A DNA stretch of 47,277 bases from Pseudomonas aegrilactucae. GTDB lineage: Bacteria; Pseudomonadota; Gammaproteobacteria; Pseudomonadales; Pseudomonadaceae. Shown one piece after another: positions 1-8,551 of the stretch (within the stretch, counting starts at the first letter, position 1; each line of letters starts with the position of its first letter). The stretch spans positions 1-47,277 of the forward strand of contig NZ_JAHTBI010000046.1 of assembly GCF_019168305.1 (NCBI RefSeq). The letters are read 5' to 3'. A program made the translations under genes and the position numbers. The notes under the pieces are model-generated. The model made no database searches, was not told the origin of the DNA, and saw only the letters and a program-made list of their open reading frames with translations.

Positions 1-413
1 GCGCTGAGCACGAAGCGGTGGTCGCTGGCGAGGATGCCGTGCTCTTCAAGCACCTGCGCGATGATCTGCGGCACCGTCTTGTGCTGGAAGATGCGCTGGT
101 TGATGCGGTGCGCCAGGTACGCCAGCTGCGGGCGCAGCACCAGGCGGTAGCGCGACAGGCGCCGCCCGGCTTCACCTTGCGCGGCGCTGTAGACCAGCCC
201 GTGAATGCCGCTGCCGCTGGGCGACAGCTGCAAAAAGGCCAACTTGTGCAGGAGGGACTCCAGGTTCAGCGAAGCCCTTTCACTGACCAGTTCCAGTTCG
301 AACTCGAACGGCTGGCTGAGCGCTTCGCGCCCGGTGAACGACAGCACCTGAAAGTCGCTGTCGGCCCCGTCCAGGGTCAGGGTGAAATGGGGCTGGTTGG
401 CCGCTGAGAACAT
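1..413 (-). CDS. vgrG: VgrG/TssI spike protein, N-terminal part only
   Basis: Partial gene that runs off the left edge of the window. Reading leftward from the ATG at 413, the protein begins MFSAANQPHFTLTLDGAD and continues with the phage gp27-like fold typical of VgrG, including IFQHKTVPQIIAQVLEEHG near the break. VgrG trimers cap the Hcp tube and carry effectors out of the cell. A strong GGAGGA lies just upstream of the ATG. The gene follows the kinase gene after 78 bp, at the end of the T6SS cluster, so it probably belongs to this machine. About 137 residues are visible. The gp5-like needle, any C-terminal effector extension and any downstream effector or immunity genes are outside the window. 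Confidence 0.9.
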   Translation of the reverse strand, partial: MFSAANQPHFTLTLDGADSDFQVLSFTGREALSQPFEFELELVSERASLNLESLLHKLAFLQLSPSGSGIHGLVYSAAQGEAGRRLSRYRLVLRPQLAYLAHRINQRIFQHKTVPQIIAQVLEEHGILASDHRFVLS

Positions 414-491
414 CCGGTGTTCCTCCTGCTGTGCTGCAATGCCGCCCGCGCCTGGAAGGCACGAGCGACGTAAAAAGGGTGGGGTGAGTGA

Positions 492-1541
492 TCACCGGCT
501 GAAACGCGATAGCACGCGCCGAAAAAATCCCTCTTCCGAGGCCATCGCCTGACGCAACTGCCGTGCGCTGATCGTGCGTCGGGCCGGGTCGAATGCCAGC
601 GCCTCTTTCAGCGCCGCCCAGCCATGCGCTGTCAGGTTGGGGGGCCGCGACAACCCAAGGTCCAGCTGCTCGGCACGGGCCTGGGTGGAAGGCAGGCGTC
701 GATAGGGATGCCTGCCACTGGCCAGCTCATAGATCAGGCAGCCCACCGCATACAGGTCGCCCGCCGCACCCAGCGTGCCGTGCTCGAGCAGTTCCGGCGC
801 CGCGTAGCCCGGCGTCCAGGCGTTGAAACGCTCACGGCTCAGGTGCGCCAGGCTTGCCAGTACGCCTGGCTCGGCCTGGCCCAGGCCGAAATCGAACAGG
901 CGCACACCGTCTTCGACGAGCATCACGTTGCTGGGCTTGAGGTCGCCGTGAAAGACGCCCCGCGCATGGCAGTTGGCCAAGGCGTCGAGCAGTGGCAACA
1001 CGATCGCGTTCAACGCCTGGCCGTGCAGGCCGGTCGGCTGTTCGCACAGCAGCTTGTCCAGCGCCGGCCCGCGCAGCAGCTCCATGGTGATGAAGCCGCG
1101 CTGGCTCTGGCTGTCGATCTCGAAGCTGTACAGCTGAACCACCTGTGGGTGTGCCACATGACGGGTCAGGGCGAACTCGCTGAACAACAGCGCGTTGGCA
1201 TCGGGCGAGCCGGCCAGCGCCTCGCTCATGAGCTTGAGCGCCACGCACGGCTGCGGGTCACCGAATCGCTCGCGCACCAGGTCGCGCGCGCGATACACCG
1301 TGCCCATGCCGCCGGCACCGAGCAGGCGCTCCAGCCGATACCGCCCGGCCAGCACCTGCGGTAGCGGCAACAGTGGCGGTGTCTGCGCCGCTTTTTTCTT
1401 GCCGCCGCGCCGCCCCTTGCGCTTGCCTGCAACGGGCGTCGGCGCGGCCAGTTGCCCGTTGACGAAGGCAAAATAGGTCAGGTTGGCATCGCTGGCCTGC
1501 GTCGCCAGCAGGGCCTGAAGGTCAGGCTGGTGCTTGCTCAT
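492..1541 (-). CDS. stk1: T6SS-associated Ser/Thr protein kinase (Stk1/PpkA-like)
   Basis: Eukaryotic-type protein kinase of 349 residues. It has the glycine loop GAGGMGTVYRA (residues 75-85), a VALK lysine (K103), a catalytic loop HGDLKPSN (198-205), DFG (217-219) and GYAAPE (245-250). The usual HRD arginine is glycine here, which makes it a non-RD kinase. The N-terminal 65 residues include a basic stretch (residues 40-50). No transmembrane segment is visible, unlike PpkA proteins with a periplasmic sensor domain, so it is probably cytoplasmic. Its ATG overlaps the phosphatase stop codon (ATGA), indicating translational coupling. In H1- and H2-type systems such kinases phosphorylate Fha or TssL to switch assembly on. 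The target in this system is inferred, and the neighbouring Fha is the obvious candidate. Confidence 0.92.
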   Translation of the reverse strand: MSKHQPDLQALLATQASDANLTYFAFVNGQLAAPTPVAGKRKGRRGGKKKAAQTPPLLPLPQVLAGRYRLERLLGAGGMGTVYRARDLVRERFGDPQPCVALKLMSEALAGSPDANALLFSEFALTRHVAHPQVVQLYSFEIDSQSQRGFITMELLRGPALDKLLCEQPTGLHGQALNAIVLPLLDALANCHARGVFHGDLKPSNVMLVEDGVRLFDFGLGQAEPGVLASLAHLSRERFNAWTPGYAAPELLEHGTLGAAGDLYAVGCLIYELASGRHPYRRLPSTQARAEQLDLGLSRPPNLTAHGWAALKEALAFDPARRTISARQLRQAMASEEGFFRRVLSRFSR

Positions 1542-2266
1542 TGACGCACCACCACCGCAGTCAGGTTATCCCTGGCCGCGCCGCGCAACGCCCCTTCGAA
1601 CAAACGCTGCAACGCGACCTGCGCCGACGCCAGGCTCAGCGCCTTGCCCAGCGCATCGCTGCTCAGCTCCTGATACAGGCCGTCACTGCACAGCAGGAAT
1701 GCATCCCCGGGGTACACCTGCAGCTCCAGCACCTCCAGGGTCAGTTGCTCGCTGGCACCCAGTGCACGGGTCAGTGCCCGCGAGCCCGGGTGCGCCCGCG
1801 CCTGCTCGGCGCTCATGTGCTGCTGGTCGATCAATTGCTGCTGCAGCGAATGGTCACGCGACAGCTGGTACAGGCGCTGCTGGCGCCACAGGTAGCAGCG
1901 GCTGTCGCCGGCCCAGATGCACGCCGCGCGCTCACCGTCGAGCAACAGCGCCACCACCGTGCTGCCCATGATGCTGTCGTGGTGCGCCTCGGTGACGGTC
2001 AGCTCCTGGCCAAGGCGCCGGTTGATCCAGTGCAGGCACTCGCGCAGGCCCTTGAGGCGCTCATCGAAGCTGCCCTGGCTGGGCAACTCGGCAAGGCTGG
2101 CAACAATCAGCTGGCTGGCGACATCGCCACTGCGGTAGCCGCCCATGCCATCGGCCACGGCCCACAAGCCCTGCGCCGGGCACTCCAGAAAGGCGTCCTC
2201 GTTACGCATGCGCACCTTGCCGGGGTCGGTACGCGCCGCGCTGCGCCAGCGTGCACCGGCCTGCAT
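1538..2266 (-). CDS. stp1: PP2C-type Ser/Thr phosphatase (Stp1/PppA-like)
   Basis: PPM-family, metal-dependent protein phosphatase of 242 residues. It carries the metal-binding motifs in order: RNEDAF near residue 21, DGMGG (39-43), the GDSR motif in AGDSRCYLW, CSDGLY and the final RDNLTAVVV. It has no membrane segment and no extra domain. It would reverse phosphorylation by the adjacent kinase and so dampen T6SS assembly, as PppA does in P. aeruginosa. The ATG abuts the tssM stop codon with no spacer and uses a GGGAG inside the end of tssM as ribosome-binding site. The stop overlaps the kinase start by 4 bp. Phosphatase and kinase are therefore made as a coupled pair. Confidence 0.93.
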   Translation of the reverse strand: MQAGARWRSAARTDPGKVRMRNEDAFLECPAQGLWAVADGMGGYRSGDVASQLIVASLAELPSQGSFDERLKGLRECLHWINRRLGQELTVTEAHHDSIMGSTVVALLLDGERAACIWAGDSRCYLWRQQRLYQLSRDHSLQQQLIDQQHMSAEQARAHPGSRALTRALGASEQLTLEVLELQVYPGDAFLLCSDGLYQELSSDALGKALSLASAQVALQRLFEGALRGAARDNLTAVVVRQ

Positions 2267-5200
2267 CTAGAGCTCCCCCGGCAGGCGGAAGCCACGCAGC
2301 GCGCCCACATCGAACGGGTTCGGCGTGCGCTGGCTGCTCAACAGATAGTTGGCGCGCAGTCCGCCCACTTCGGCCTTGAGCACCAGCACGTCGCGGCCTT
2401 TGAGGTACTCGGTCTGCATCAGGTCGAACAGGCGGAACAACGACCACGGCCCGGTGTTCTTCTCGATCCCGATCGGGCGCTCGACCATGCGTTCGAGCAC
2501 CAGGCTGGCACGCCCGCCCTCGGCATCGGTCGGCCAGTTGAAGGTCATGGGCACCACCGGGCCATGGCGGTAGTCCAGTTGCCGATCGCCAAAGCGGAAC
2601 TCGGCACGGCTCACCGCCGAATCCAGGGTGTAGGGCTCCAGCTTGAACTGCACCTGGGGCTGCGCCGGGTTTTCGGCGAAGAAGCTCTGGCGGATCACCT
2701 GGGTCTTGGCCATCTGGTCCAGGTAGACCCGCGAGATCGGCAGGTTCTGGCCATCGATGCTGCGCAGGCGATAGCTGCCCGGGTCGCCGCTGACAAACGG
2801 GCGCAGGTAGGTTTCGAAGAAGCGGTCGGCAATGCCCTGGGCCTTGAAGAATTCGCGAAAATCGTTGATCGCCACATCACTGGTGCTGTGCGCGTCGAAC
2901 GGGTAGCGCTGCTGGATCGCCTCGCCGTAGAAACCATAAAGCTCGCTTTGATAGCGCTGGTTCACGTACAGGTAGGCATCGTTGAGCACCAGTCGCCAGC
3001 TGTCCTCGGCCAGCAGGTTGAACCAGCTGTTGAGCGGGCGCGGCAACCGTACCGAGGCGTTGCGCAGCGCGCTCAGCGCATCGCGCTGGCCCCCCATGCG
3101 GGTCTTGGCCAGCTCGAACGCCACCTGCTCGGGCTGGCTGGCCCGAGCCAGCCCGGCCATCTGCAGTTGCAGGTCGTTGAGCGCCTGCAGCGCCGGGGAG
3201 AGGTCGGCCGACGGGCCATTGTTTTCGTCGAGCAGGCGGTGCAAGGGTTCGAAGCGTCGCTGCAGGGATTTTTTCGCGGTGTCCGGCAGCGGCTTGGCCG
3301 CCACCGCAGGCTTGCTCGCCAACGCGCCCTGCACCTTGCCGGCCACGGCCACTGCGGCCTTGGCCTTCTTGTTCAACTTGACGCCCTTGCCAGGCTCGCC
3401 TGCTGCGGCCTCGGCAGGCTCATCGACGCTGTCCGGCACGGGCTCGAACACGGTGTTGTCGCGCACCTGCACCAGCAGTTGCAGCACCGGCGAGTTGGCC
3501 GAGGTCAACCCGGCCAGTTGCTCGGCGCCCTCGCCGGCGTCGCTGAACGGCTGCAGGCCAATCTGGCCGACGGCCTCGCTCCAGTGGTTGGCGTAGTCGC
3601 GAAAATACTGTTGCTCCAGCGCTACCAGCAGGCGGCGCATGTCCATGTCGCTGATCCCGCTGCCCTCGCCCAGTACCCAGTTGTCACGCAGCAGTTCGCT
3701 GACCAGGGCCGAGCCCTGCACCGAAAAGTACTGCTCGTAGCCCTGCTGGGTATAGAAACCGGGGATCACGTAGTCGGTGCCGAAAAACAGCCCGCCTTGA
3801 GGGCCAAGGTGCTGGCTGAGGCGGTAGTCGGGCAGGCTGCTGGCCTGCTCGCGCAACACCCGGTACACCACGTTGACCAGCGACTCGCTGCGCAGCACCT
3901 TGCGCGCCTGGGCCACCAGTTGCTGGTCCAGCGGGTAGCTGAACGGCAACTGCATCAGGCGTTCGAAGTGCGCGTTGAGGCCATTTTGCACCGCCGTGTT
4001 GCCCGCGTAGCGCCGCGACCAGTCGGCAGCCATCCACTCCTGCAGCCAGGCCGCTTCGCGACGGTCCTGCATGTTCAGCATCAGGTAGGCGCGCAGGCTG
4101 TTGAGCAGGCGTTCACGGTCACGCAGGTTGGCGCGAATCTGCCCCTCGAGCTGCCTGGCCACACGTGGCAGCAGTTGCGTGTGCAGTTCCTGTTCATAGG
4201 CGCTGCGCAACAACGGGTTGCTCTGCTCGCCCTGGTACAGGCCCAGGCGCTCATGCAGCGACGCTTCGCTGGCGGGCGGGAACACCTGGGTCGCGGCATA
4301 GCTGGTGTCCAGCGGCGTGAGTGCTGCCATGGCCTCGCTCTGCGGGGTCAGTGCCGCACGTTGTCCGGCCCATGCCTGGCCCAGCCCGCGCAGTTGTTCG
4401 AGGCGATCGTGGTTGGCCGTGAAGCCGCCTGCCCACAACAGCCCGCAAAACGCCAGCACGCCCAGCGCGCTGACATACAGGGCACGCTGGCCCCAGTGAA
4501 TGCGGCTCCGTTCGCGCTGGTCGAGGCCGGCCAGGTCGGCCTCGGGGAAGATCACCCGGCTGAGCAGGTGATGGATGAACCGCGAACGCCCGCTGCGCAA
4601 GGTAGGCAGTACCGCGCTGGGCAAGCCCAGGTTGGCGCCGATGCTGGCCGTGTCCGGGTCCAGTTGCTGGGTCAGGTGCGGGGCACTGGTGAGGTAGAAC
4701 CCTCGCAGTTGGCTGCCACGCTGATAGCGGTTGCCGGTGAAGGCGATGTCGACGAACAGGCACAGTTGCTCGCCGATCTGCGCCAGCTGGTGCGGGAAAT
4801 CGAGGATGCGCGCACGCCGCTGGGTATCGCGCTCGTGGTGCATGCGCATGATCACCTGGCTGTTGAGGCGGCGCAGCAGCGCTTCGAACGCCTGACGCAG
4901 CACGGCCACATCGGTGCCGTTCTGGTCCTTGGCAAAGGTGCTGCCCAGCACCTGGTCGCTTTCTTCACGGCTCAACTGGTCGAAGAAGTCGTCAAAGCCC
5001 TGCAACTGGTCGGCCTTGCTCAGTACCAGGTACACCGGCACCTGCACGTGCAGCGTCTGCTGCACCTCCTGCAACCGTGCGTGTACCTGGCGCGCCAGGT
5101 TTTCCAGGCCCTTCTCGTCACCACTGCGCAGCAGTTCGACCGGTACGCTGACCAGCACGCCATTGAGCGGACGGCTACGGCTGCGCCGGCGCAGCAGGTT

Positions 5201-5824
5201 GAGCAAGGTGCGCCAGGCACTGGCGTCGACCTCGCTGGTTTCCTGGGTCAGGTAGCGTCCGGCCGTGTCGATCAGTACCGCATGGTCGGCGAAGTACCAG
5301 TCGCAATGGCGGGTACCCCGGGTGTCACGGGTAAGCTGGCGTTCCAGCTTGTTCAGCGGGAACTCCAGGCCGGAGAAGTCCAGCAGGCTGGTCTTGCCGC
5401 TGCCCTGCGGGCCGATCAGCAGGTACCAGGGCAGGTCGTTGCGCCAGCGCTCGCTGCGCCCGCTGTACAGGCTCGAGGCCTTGAGCGTGCGCAAGGCTTC
5501 GCTGAAGCGGCTGCGCAGTTCCTTGTGTTCCTCGTCGATGCGCTCTTCACGGCGCAGGCGTTCCTGGCCGTCTTCGCTCTCCTCAACCGCCTGCTTGCGC
5601 ACCCCGGCGCGCCAACTGGCGAACACCATGCCCAGCCCCCAGCACAGGAACAGCGCGCTGATGGTCAGCAGCCGCGAGGTGGCCGATGCCCAGAAGCGAT
5701 GATCGTCGACCGCCAGCAGCGGCCCCACGAACCACACCAGCAGTACCAGCGACAGCACCAGCAACAGCGTCCAGACCCACGTCTTGCGCAGGAAGTCGCC
5801 GACTTTCTTGAAGAAGTTTTTCAT
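2267..5824 (-). CDS. tssM: T6SS membrane-complex protein TssM (IcmF)
   Basis: Inner-membrane IcmF-family protein of 1185 residues, the usual length. Two N-terminal transmembrane helices (about 16-39 and 51-70) are followed by a cytoplasmic NTPase-like domain with an intact Walker A, GPQGSGKTS (138-146). A third helix lies near residue 450 (YVSALGVLAFCGLLWAGG), and a long periplasmic part then contacts TssJ. A low-complexity Ala/Lys/Pro patch (about residues 795-850) interrupts the periplasmic region. With TssL and TssJ it forms the trans-envelope channel. It starts 14 bp after tssL and abuts the phosphatase gene. A preserved Walker A is not universal in TssM proteins; this one keeps it. Confidence 0.97.
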   Translation of the reverse strand: MKNFFKKVGDFLRKTWVWTLLLVLSLVLLVWFVGPLLAVDDHRFWASATSRLLTISALFLCWGLGMVFASWRAGVRKQAVEESEDGQERLRREERIDEEHKELRSRFSEALRTLKASSLYSGRSERWRNDLPWYLLIGPQGSGKTSLLDFSGLEFPLNKLERQLTRDTRGTRHCDWYFADHAVLIDTAGRYLTQETSEVDASAWRTLLNLLRRRSRSRPLNGVLVSVPVELLRSGDEKGLENLARQVHARLQEVQQTLHVQVPVYLVLSKADQLQGFDDFFDQLSREESDQVLGSTFAKDQNGTDVAVLRQAFEALLRRLNSQVIMRMHHERDTQRRARILDFPHQLAQIGEQLCLFVDIAFTGNRYQRGSQLRGFYLTSAPHLTQQLDPDTASIGANLGLPSAVLPTLRSGRSRFIHHLLSRVIFPEADLAGLDQRERSRIHWGQRALYVSALGVLAFCGLLWAGGFTANHDRLEQLRGLGQAWAGQRAALTPQSEAMAALTPLDTSYAATQVFPPASEASLHERLGLYQGEQSNPLLRSAYEQELHTQLLPRVARQLEGQIRANLRDRERLLNSLRAYLMLNMQDRREAAWLQEWMAADWSRRYAGNTAVQNGLNAHFERLMQLPFSYPLDQQLVAQARKVLRSESLVNVVYRVLREQASSLPDYRLSQHLGPQGGLFFGTDYVIPGFYTQQGYEQYFSVQGSALVSELLRDNWVLGEGSGISDMDMRRLLVALEQQYFRDYANHWSEAVGQIGLQPFSDAGEGAEQLAGLTSANSPVLQLLVQVRDNTVFEPVPDSVDEPAEAAAGEPGKGVKLNKKAKAAVAVAGKVQGALASKPAVAAKPLPDTAKKSLQRRFEPLHRLLDENNGPSADLSPALQALNDLQLQMAGLARASQPEQVAFELAKTRMGGQRDALSALRNASVRLPRPLNSWFNLLAEDSWRLVLNDAYLYVNQRYQSELYGFYGEAIQQRYPFDAHSTSDVAINDFREFFKAQGIADRFFETYLRPFVSGDPGSYRLRSIDGQNLPISRVYLDQMAKTQVIRQSFFAENPAQPQVQFKLEPYTLDSAVSRAEFRFGDRQLDYRHGPVVPMTFNWPTDAEGGRASLVLERMVERPIGIEKNTGPWSLFRLFDLMQTEYLKGRDVLVLKAEVGGLRANYLLSSQRTPNPFDVGALRGFRLPGEL

Positions 5825-5838
5825 TACACGTCCCTGTT

Positions 5839-6708
5839 CTACTGCTGCGCCTGGACCGTCTCGGGGTCAAGCTGCTGGAAAGGTTGCAGCACGGTCTCGC
5901 GCTGTTCGCCCAACACCCAGGCGAAACCCGAATACATCACCACCAGGCAGATCAGCGCGAACAGCGCGACCATCCACCACGGCACCACCCGCACCAGGCT
6001 GCGACGCTGATCGTTGAGCCCTTCCCACTGCGGCGACAGCTCGCGCGGGGCGTCCCCGCGCAGTTGCCGCACCTGGCGGAACAACGCATCGCGAATGCCT
6101 TCGAGTTCGAGCATGCCGCGCACCATCACGCGGTACTTGCCCTCGAACCCCAGCGACAGGCACAGGTACATCAGTTCCAGCATCGGCAGGTGCTTGACCG
6201 GGTTCTTGGACAGGCGATCGAGCAGCTGGAAAAACTTTTCGCCACCGAAGGTCTCGTTGTGAAAACTGCTGAGCAGGCTCATCTGCGCCCACTCGCTCTC
6301 GTTGCCCCAGGAGGTGGTGACCACGGCTTCGTCCAGCACCGAGCACAGCACGTAGCGGGCGGTCATCACCTGGCTGGGCTCGGCCCCGTTGTGCAGGGCA
6401 TGCGCCTCGAACAGCTTGATGCCATGGGTGAGTGTCTGGTTGAGCGCGTCCATGTCCTCGGGCGTGTCGCTGTGCTTGAGCCGCACCACGTGCGAGAGCA
6501 GGTCGGAGGCCGCTGCCACCAGCGTGTTGAGGCTGATGTTGATGGCCTCGGCCGGGCCCAGGCGGGCCGAGTAGATCATCCGGTCTTCCAGCTGTTCCAG
6601 GCGTGGGGCGGCACCCGCGTCGGTCAGCGGGACCTGCCTGGGCACCTGGCCCTGGCGGTCCACCAGCACGGTCTTGTCGTCCTGACGGTGTTCGATGTCC
6701 TTGTGCAT
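5839..6708 (-). CDS. tssL: T6SS membrane-complex protein TssL (DotU), short form
   Basis: DotU-family protein of 289 residues. The cytoplasmic helical domain occupies about residues 40-230 and contains characteristic stretches such as LDEAVVTTSWG and YLCLSLGFEGKYRV. A single C-terminal transmembrane helix (about 243-267, VPWWMVALFALICLVVMYSGF) follows. No OmpA-like peptidoglycan-binding domain comes after it, so anchoring to the cell wall must be done by another protein. TssL binds TssM and connects the membrane complex to the TssK/TssE baseplate. It lies 5 bp downstream of tssK and 14 bp upstream of tssM, in the standard K-L-M order. Confidence 0.96.
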   Translation of the reverse strand: MHKDIEHRQDDKTVLVDRQGQVPRQVPLTDAGAAPRLEQLEDRMIYSARLGPAEAINISLNTLVAAASDLLSHVVRLKHSDTPEDMDALNQTLTHGIKLFEAHALHNGAEPSQVMTARYVLCSVLDEAVVTTSWGNESEWAQMSLLSSFHNETFGGEKFFQLLDRLSKNPVKHLPMLELMYLCLSLGFEGKYRVMVRGMLELEGIRDALFRQVRQLRGDAPRELSPQWEGLNDQRRSLVRVVPWWMVALFALICLVVMYSGFAWVLGEQRETVLQPFQQLDPETVQAQQ

Positions 6709-6713
6709 GGCGG

Positions 6714-8045
6714 TCAGTTCCTGATGGCCCAGAATTTCAGTTCAAGCTCGGCGAAGTCGCCCGAGACATGGAATGCAAAACCACCGGAACGCTCCAGGTG
6801 GGCCTGGTCCTCGGCATTGAACTCGAGCAGGAAGTAGGTCTTGTTGGAATGGAACGGGATCTGCCGTGGAGCGACCGGCAACGGCACCACCTTGATGCCC
6901 GGCAGGTGCAGGTTGACCAGTTGCCGAATACGTTCCACCGGGCCGACCTTGAGGTGCGAAGGCAGGCGCGTGCGCAGGGTTTCGCTGTCGCAGTTGGCGC
7001 TGGCCGCCAGCACGAACGAGGCCGAGGCCAGCAGCGTCTGGTCGTGCACCGAGGCCACCAGAATGCCGTACTGGCGGGTCTGCAGGTCCAGCTCGATGGC
7101 GTGTTGCTCCAGCACCATCGACAGCACCTCGCGAATGCCGTCCATGAGCCGGCGAAAGCTCGCGCCCTGGTCGCTGTGCTGGTAGCGGCTGTCGACCCGC
7201 GGGCGCTTGCTGTCGCTGGCAAAGGTGGCCAGGTCCCCGAGCATGGTCAGCAGGGTGCGGTACAGCTCCTCGGGGTGCAGCTGGTCCAGGCCCAGGTAGT
7301 GGCGCAGCAGCAGCTCGGTGCGGTTGATCAGTTGCAGCATCATGAAGTCGCCCACCTCGGCGCCACCGACCTTGCCGTTGGAGCGGATGCGCTCGGCAAT
7401 CGTGTCGCCACGGTGGCCGAGCATGCTGATCACCTCTTTCAGGCACGACAGCAGGTAGCTGGAGGCGTGGGTGTGAATGAAGGTCGGTACGAACTCGGGG
7501 TCGAGGCTGATGACCCCGTCCGGGGTGGTGTCGAGCACGGCGCAGAGCTTGAGTTTGACGTAGGCCTGATCGCCTTGCTGCTCGCCCAGCAGCAGGCGAA
7601 AATCCGGCCGTGCGCAGCTGATGTCACTGTTGATGTCATCGCCGGCATTGGAGTCGCTGACCGGCGCCTCGTAGGCGATGTACCGCGCCAGCACGTCGGA
7701 CTGTTCCAGGCGACGGGTCTCGATGTGGTTGCCGGTGACCAGCGGCAGCGCCAGGTACACCGGCGTGTTGCCGGTGTTGGGCGGAATGTCCAGGGCCAGC
7801 GGCTCGATGTTGCTGCTGAGCTCGAACAGGCTGCCGTCGGGCAGCACGCCGCTGGCCTGGCTGACCACCAGCTTGCCCATGCTGAGAAACTGCTGGTCGA
7901 TCTCAAGGCTGAGGAACCCCCAGTTGTAGCTGCCCAGCAGCTGGGTACGGGTTTTCATCTGGTAGTCGTAGTAGCGATCGTTGTGCTGGAAGTGCTGCGG
8001 GCGCAGCAGCATGCCTTCCTGCCAAATGACTTTGTGCACGTGCAT
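6714..8045 (-). CDS. tssK: T6SS baseplate protein TssK
   Basis: TssK links the baseplate (TssEFG) to the TssL/TssM membrane complex. The protein begins MHVHKVIWQEGMLLRPQHFQ, the hallmark TssK N-terminus, which sets the start at 8045. The open frame extends 38 codons further upstream, but that stretch overlaps tssJ and is not TssK-like. Length from this start is 443 residues, normal for the family. The gene sits 2 bp after tssJ and 5 bp before tssL, so translation of J-K-L is probably coupled. No unusual insertions are visible. Confidence 0.97.
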   Translation of the reverse strand: MHVHKVIWQEGMLLRPQHFQHNDRYYDYQMKTRTQLLGSYNWGFLSLEIDQQFLSMGKLVVSQASGVLPDGSLFELSSNIEPLALDIPPNTGNTPVYLALPLVTGNHIETRRLEQSDVLARYIAYEAPVSDSNAGDDINSDISCARPDFRLLLGEQQGDQAYVKLKLCAVLDTTPDGVISLDPEFVPTFIHTHASSYLLSCLKEVISMLGHRGDTIAERIRSNGKVGGAEVGDFMMLQLINRTELLLRHYLGLDQLHPEELYRTLLTMLGDLATFASDSKRPRVDSRYQHSDQGASFRRLMDGIREVLSMVLEQHAIELDLQTRQYGILVASVHDQTLLASASFVLAASANCDSETLRTRLPSHLKVGPVERIRQLVNLHLPGIKVVPLPVAPRQIPFHSNKTYFLLEFNAEDQAHLERSGGFAFHVSGDFAELELKFWAIRN

Positions 8046-8047
8046 GA

Positions 8048-8551
8048 TCAGTTTTCCGTCCGGGCCAGTGTGGCGTTGCTGTTGCGAATCCCGGCCTGGT
8101 CCAGTGTCAGGCTGGCGTTGTTGAGCGCCTGGGGGGCGATCTGGATCACGTAGCGCCACTGCGTCTGGTCGAGGTCGCGGTAGGCCGCCAGCACGCCGAC
8201 GTAGCGGCTGCCAGGTTCCACGCTCAAGCGCAGCGCCAGTTGCTCACCGGGGCGCAGCTCCAGTTCTTCGCTGACCACCAGGTCCGGCGCCAGGGACTCC
8301 TTGGCCCGCTCGTACAGGCTGAAGAAGTCGGCGTTCTCGAAGGCCACCGGGTGCTTGAGTTCGAACAGGCGCACCACGATGGGGGAGGGCCGGCCATTGA
8401 GGTCGGGATTGAGCTGGTCACCGGCATTGAGGGTCAGGTGCAGCTTGGTCAACGCCGAGTACGGCGACAGCGAGGCGCAGCCGGCCAGCAGCAGCGCCAG
8501 GGCCATCAGGCCGGTGGAGAAAAGGGTCTTGCAGCGCAGCATGGGCATCAT
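8048..8551 (-). CDS. tssJ: T6SS outer-membrane lipoprotein TssJ
   Basis: Lipoprotein of 167 residues. The signal peptide runs MMPMLRCKTLFSTGLMALAL and ends in the lipobox LLAGC, with the lipidated cysteine at residue 25. The mature part has the TssJ (VasD/Lip) beta-sandwich pattern, with PSPIVVRLFELK and DFFSLYERA as recognisable stretches. It anchors the TssM periplasmic domain to the outer membrane. The ATG at 8551 overlaps the fha stop by 4 bp (ATGA), and a second ATG follows directly at 8548. Longer upstream starts in this frame lack a signal peptide and run into fha, so they were rejected. Confidence 0.95.
   Translation of the reverse strand: MMPMLRCKTLFSTGLMALALLLAGCASLSPYSALTKLHLTLNAGDQLNPDLNGRPSPIVVRLFELKHPVAFENADFFSLYERAKESLAPDLVVSEELELRPGEQLALRLSVEPGSRYVGVLAAYRDLDQTQWRYVIQIAPQALNNASLTLDQAGIRNSNATLARTEN

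Noticed and set aside
1541..6010. A 1489-codon open frame on the plus strand across phosphatase, tssM and tssL
   Set aside because: It is antisense to clearly functional genes. High GC and codon bias remove stop codons in the opposite frame; the product is Gln/Ala/His/Arg-rich without domains.
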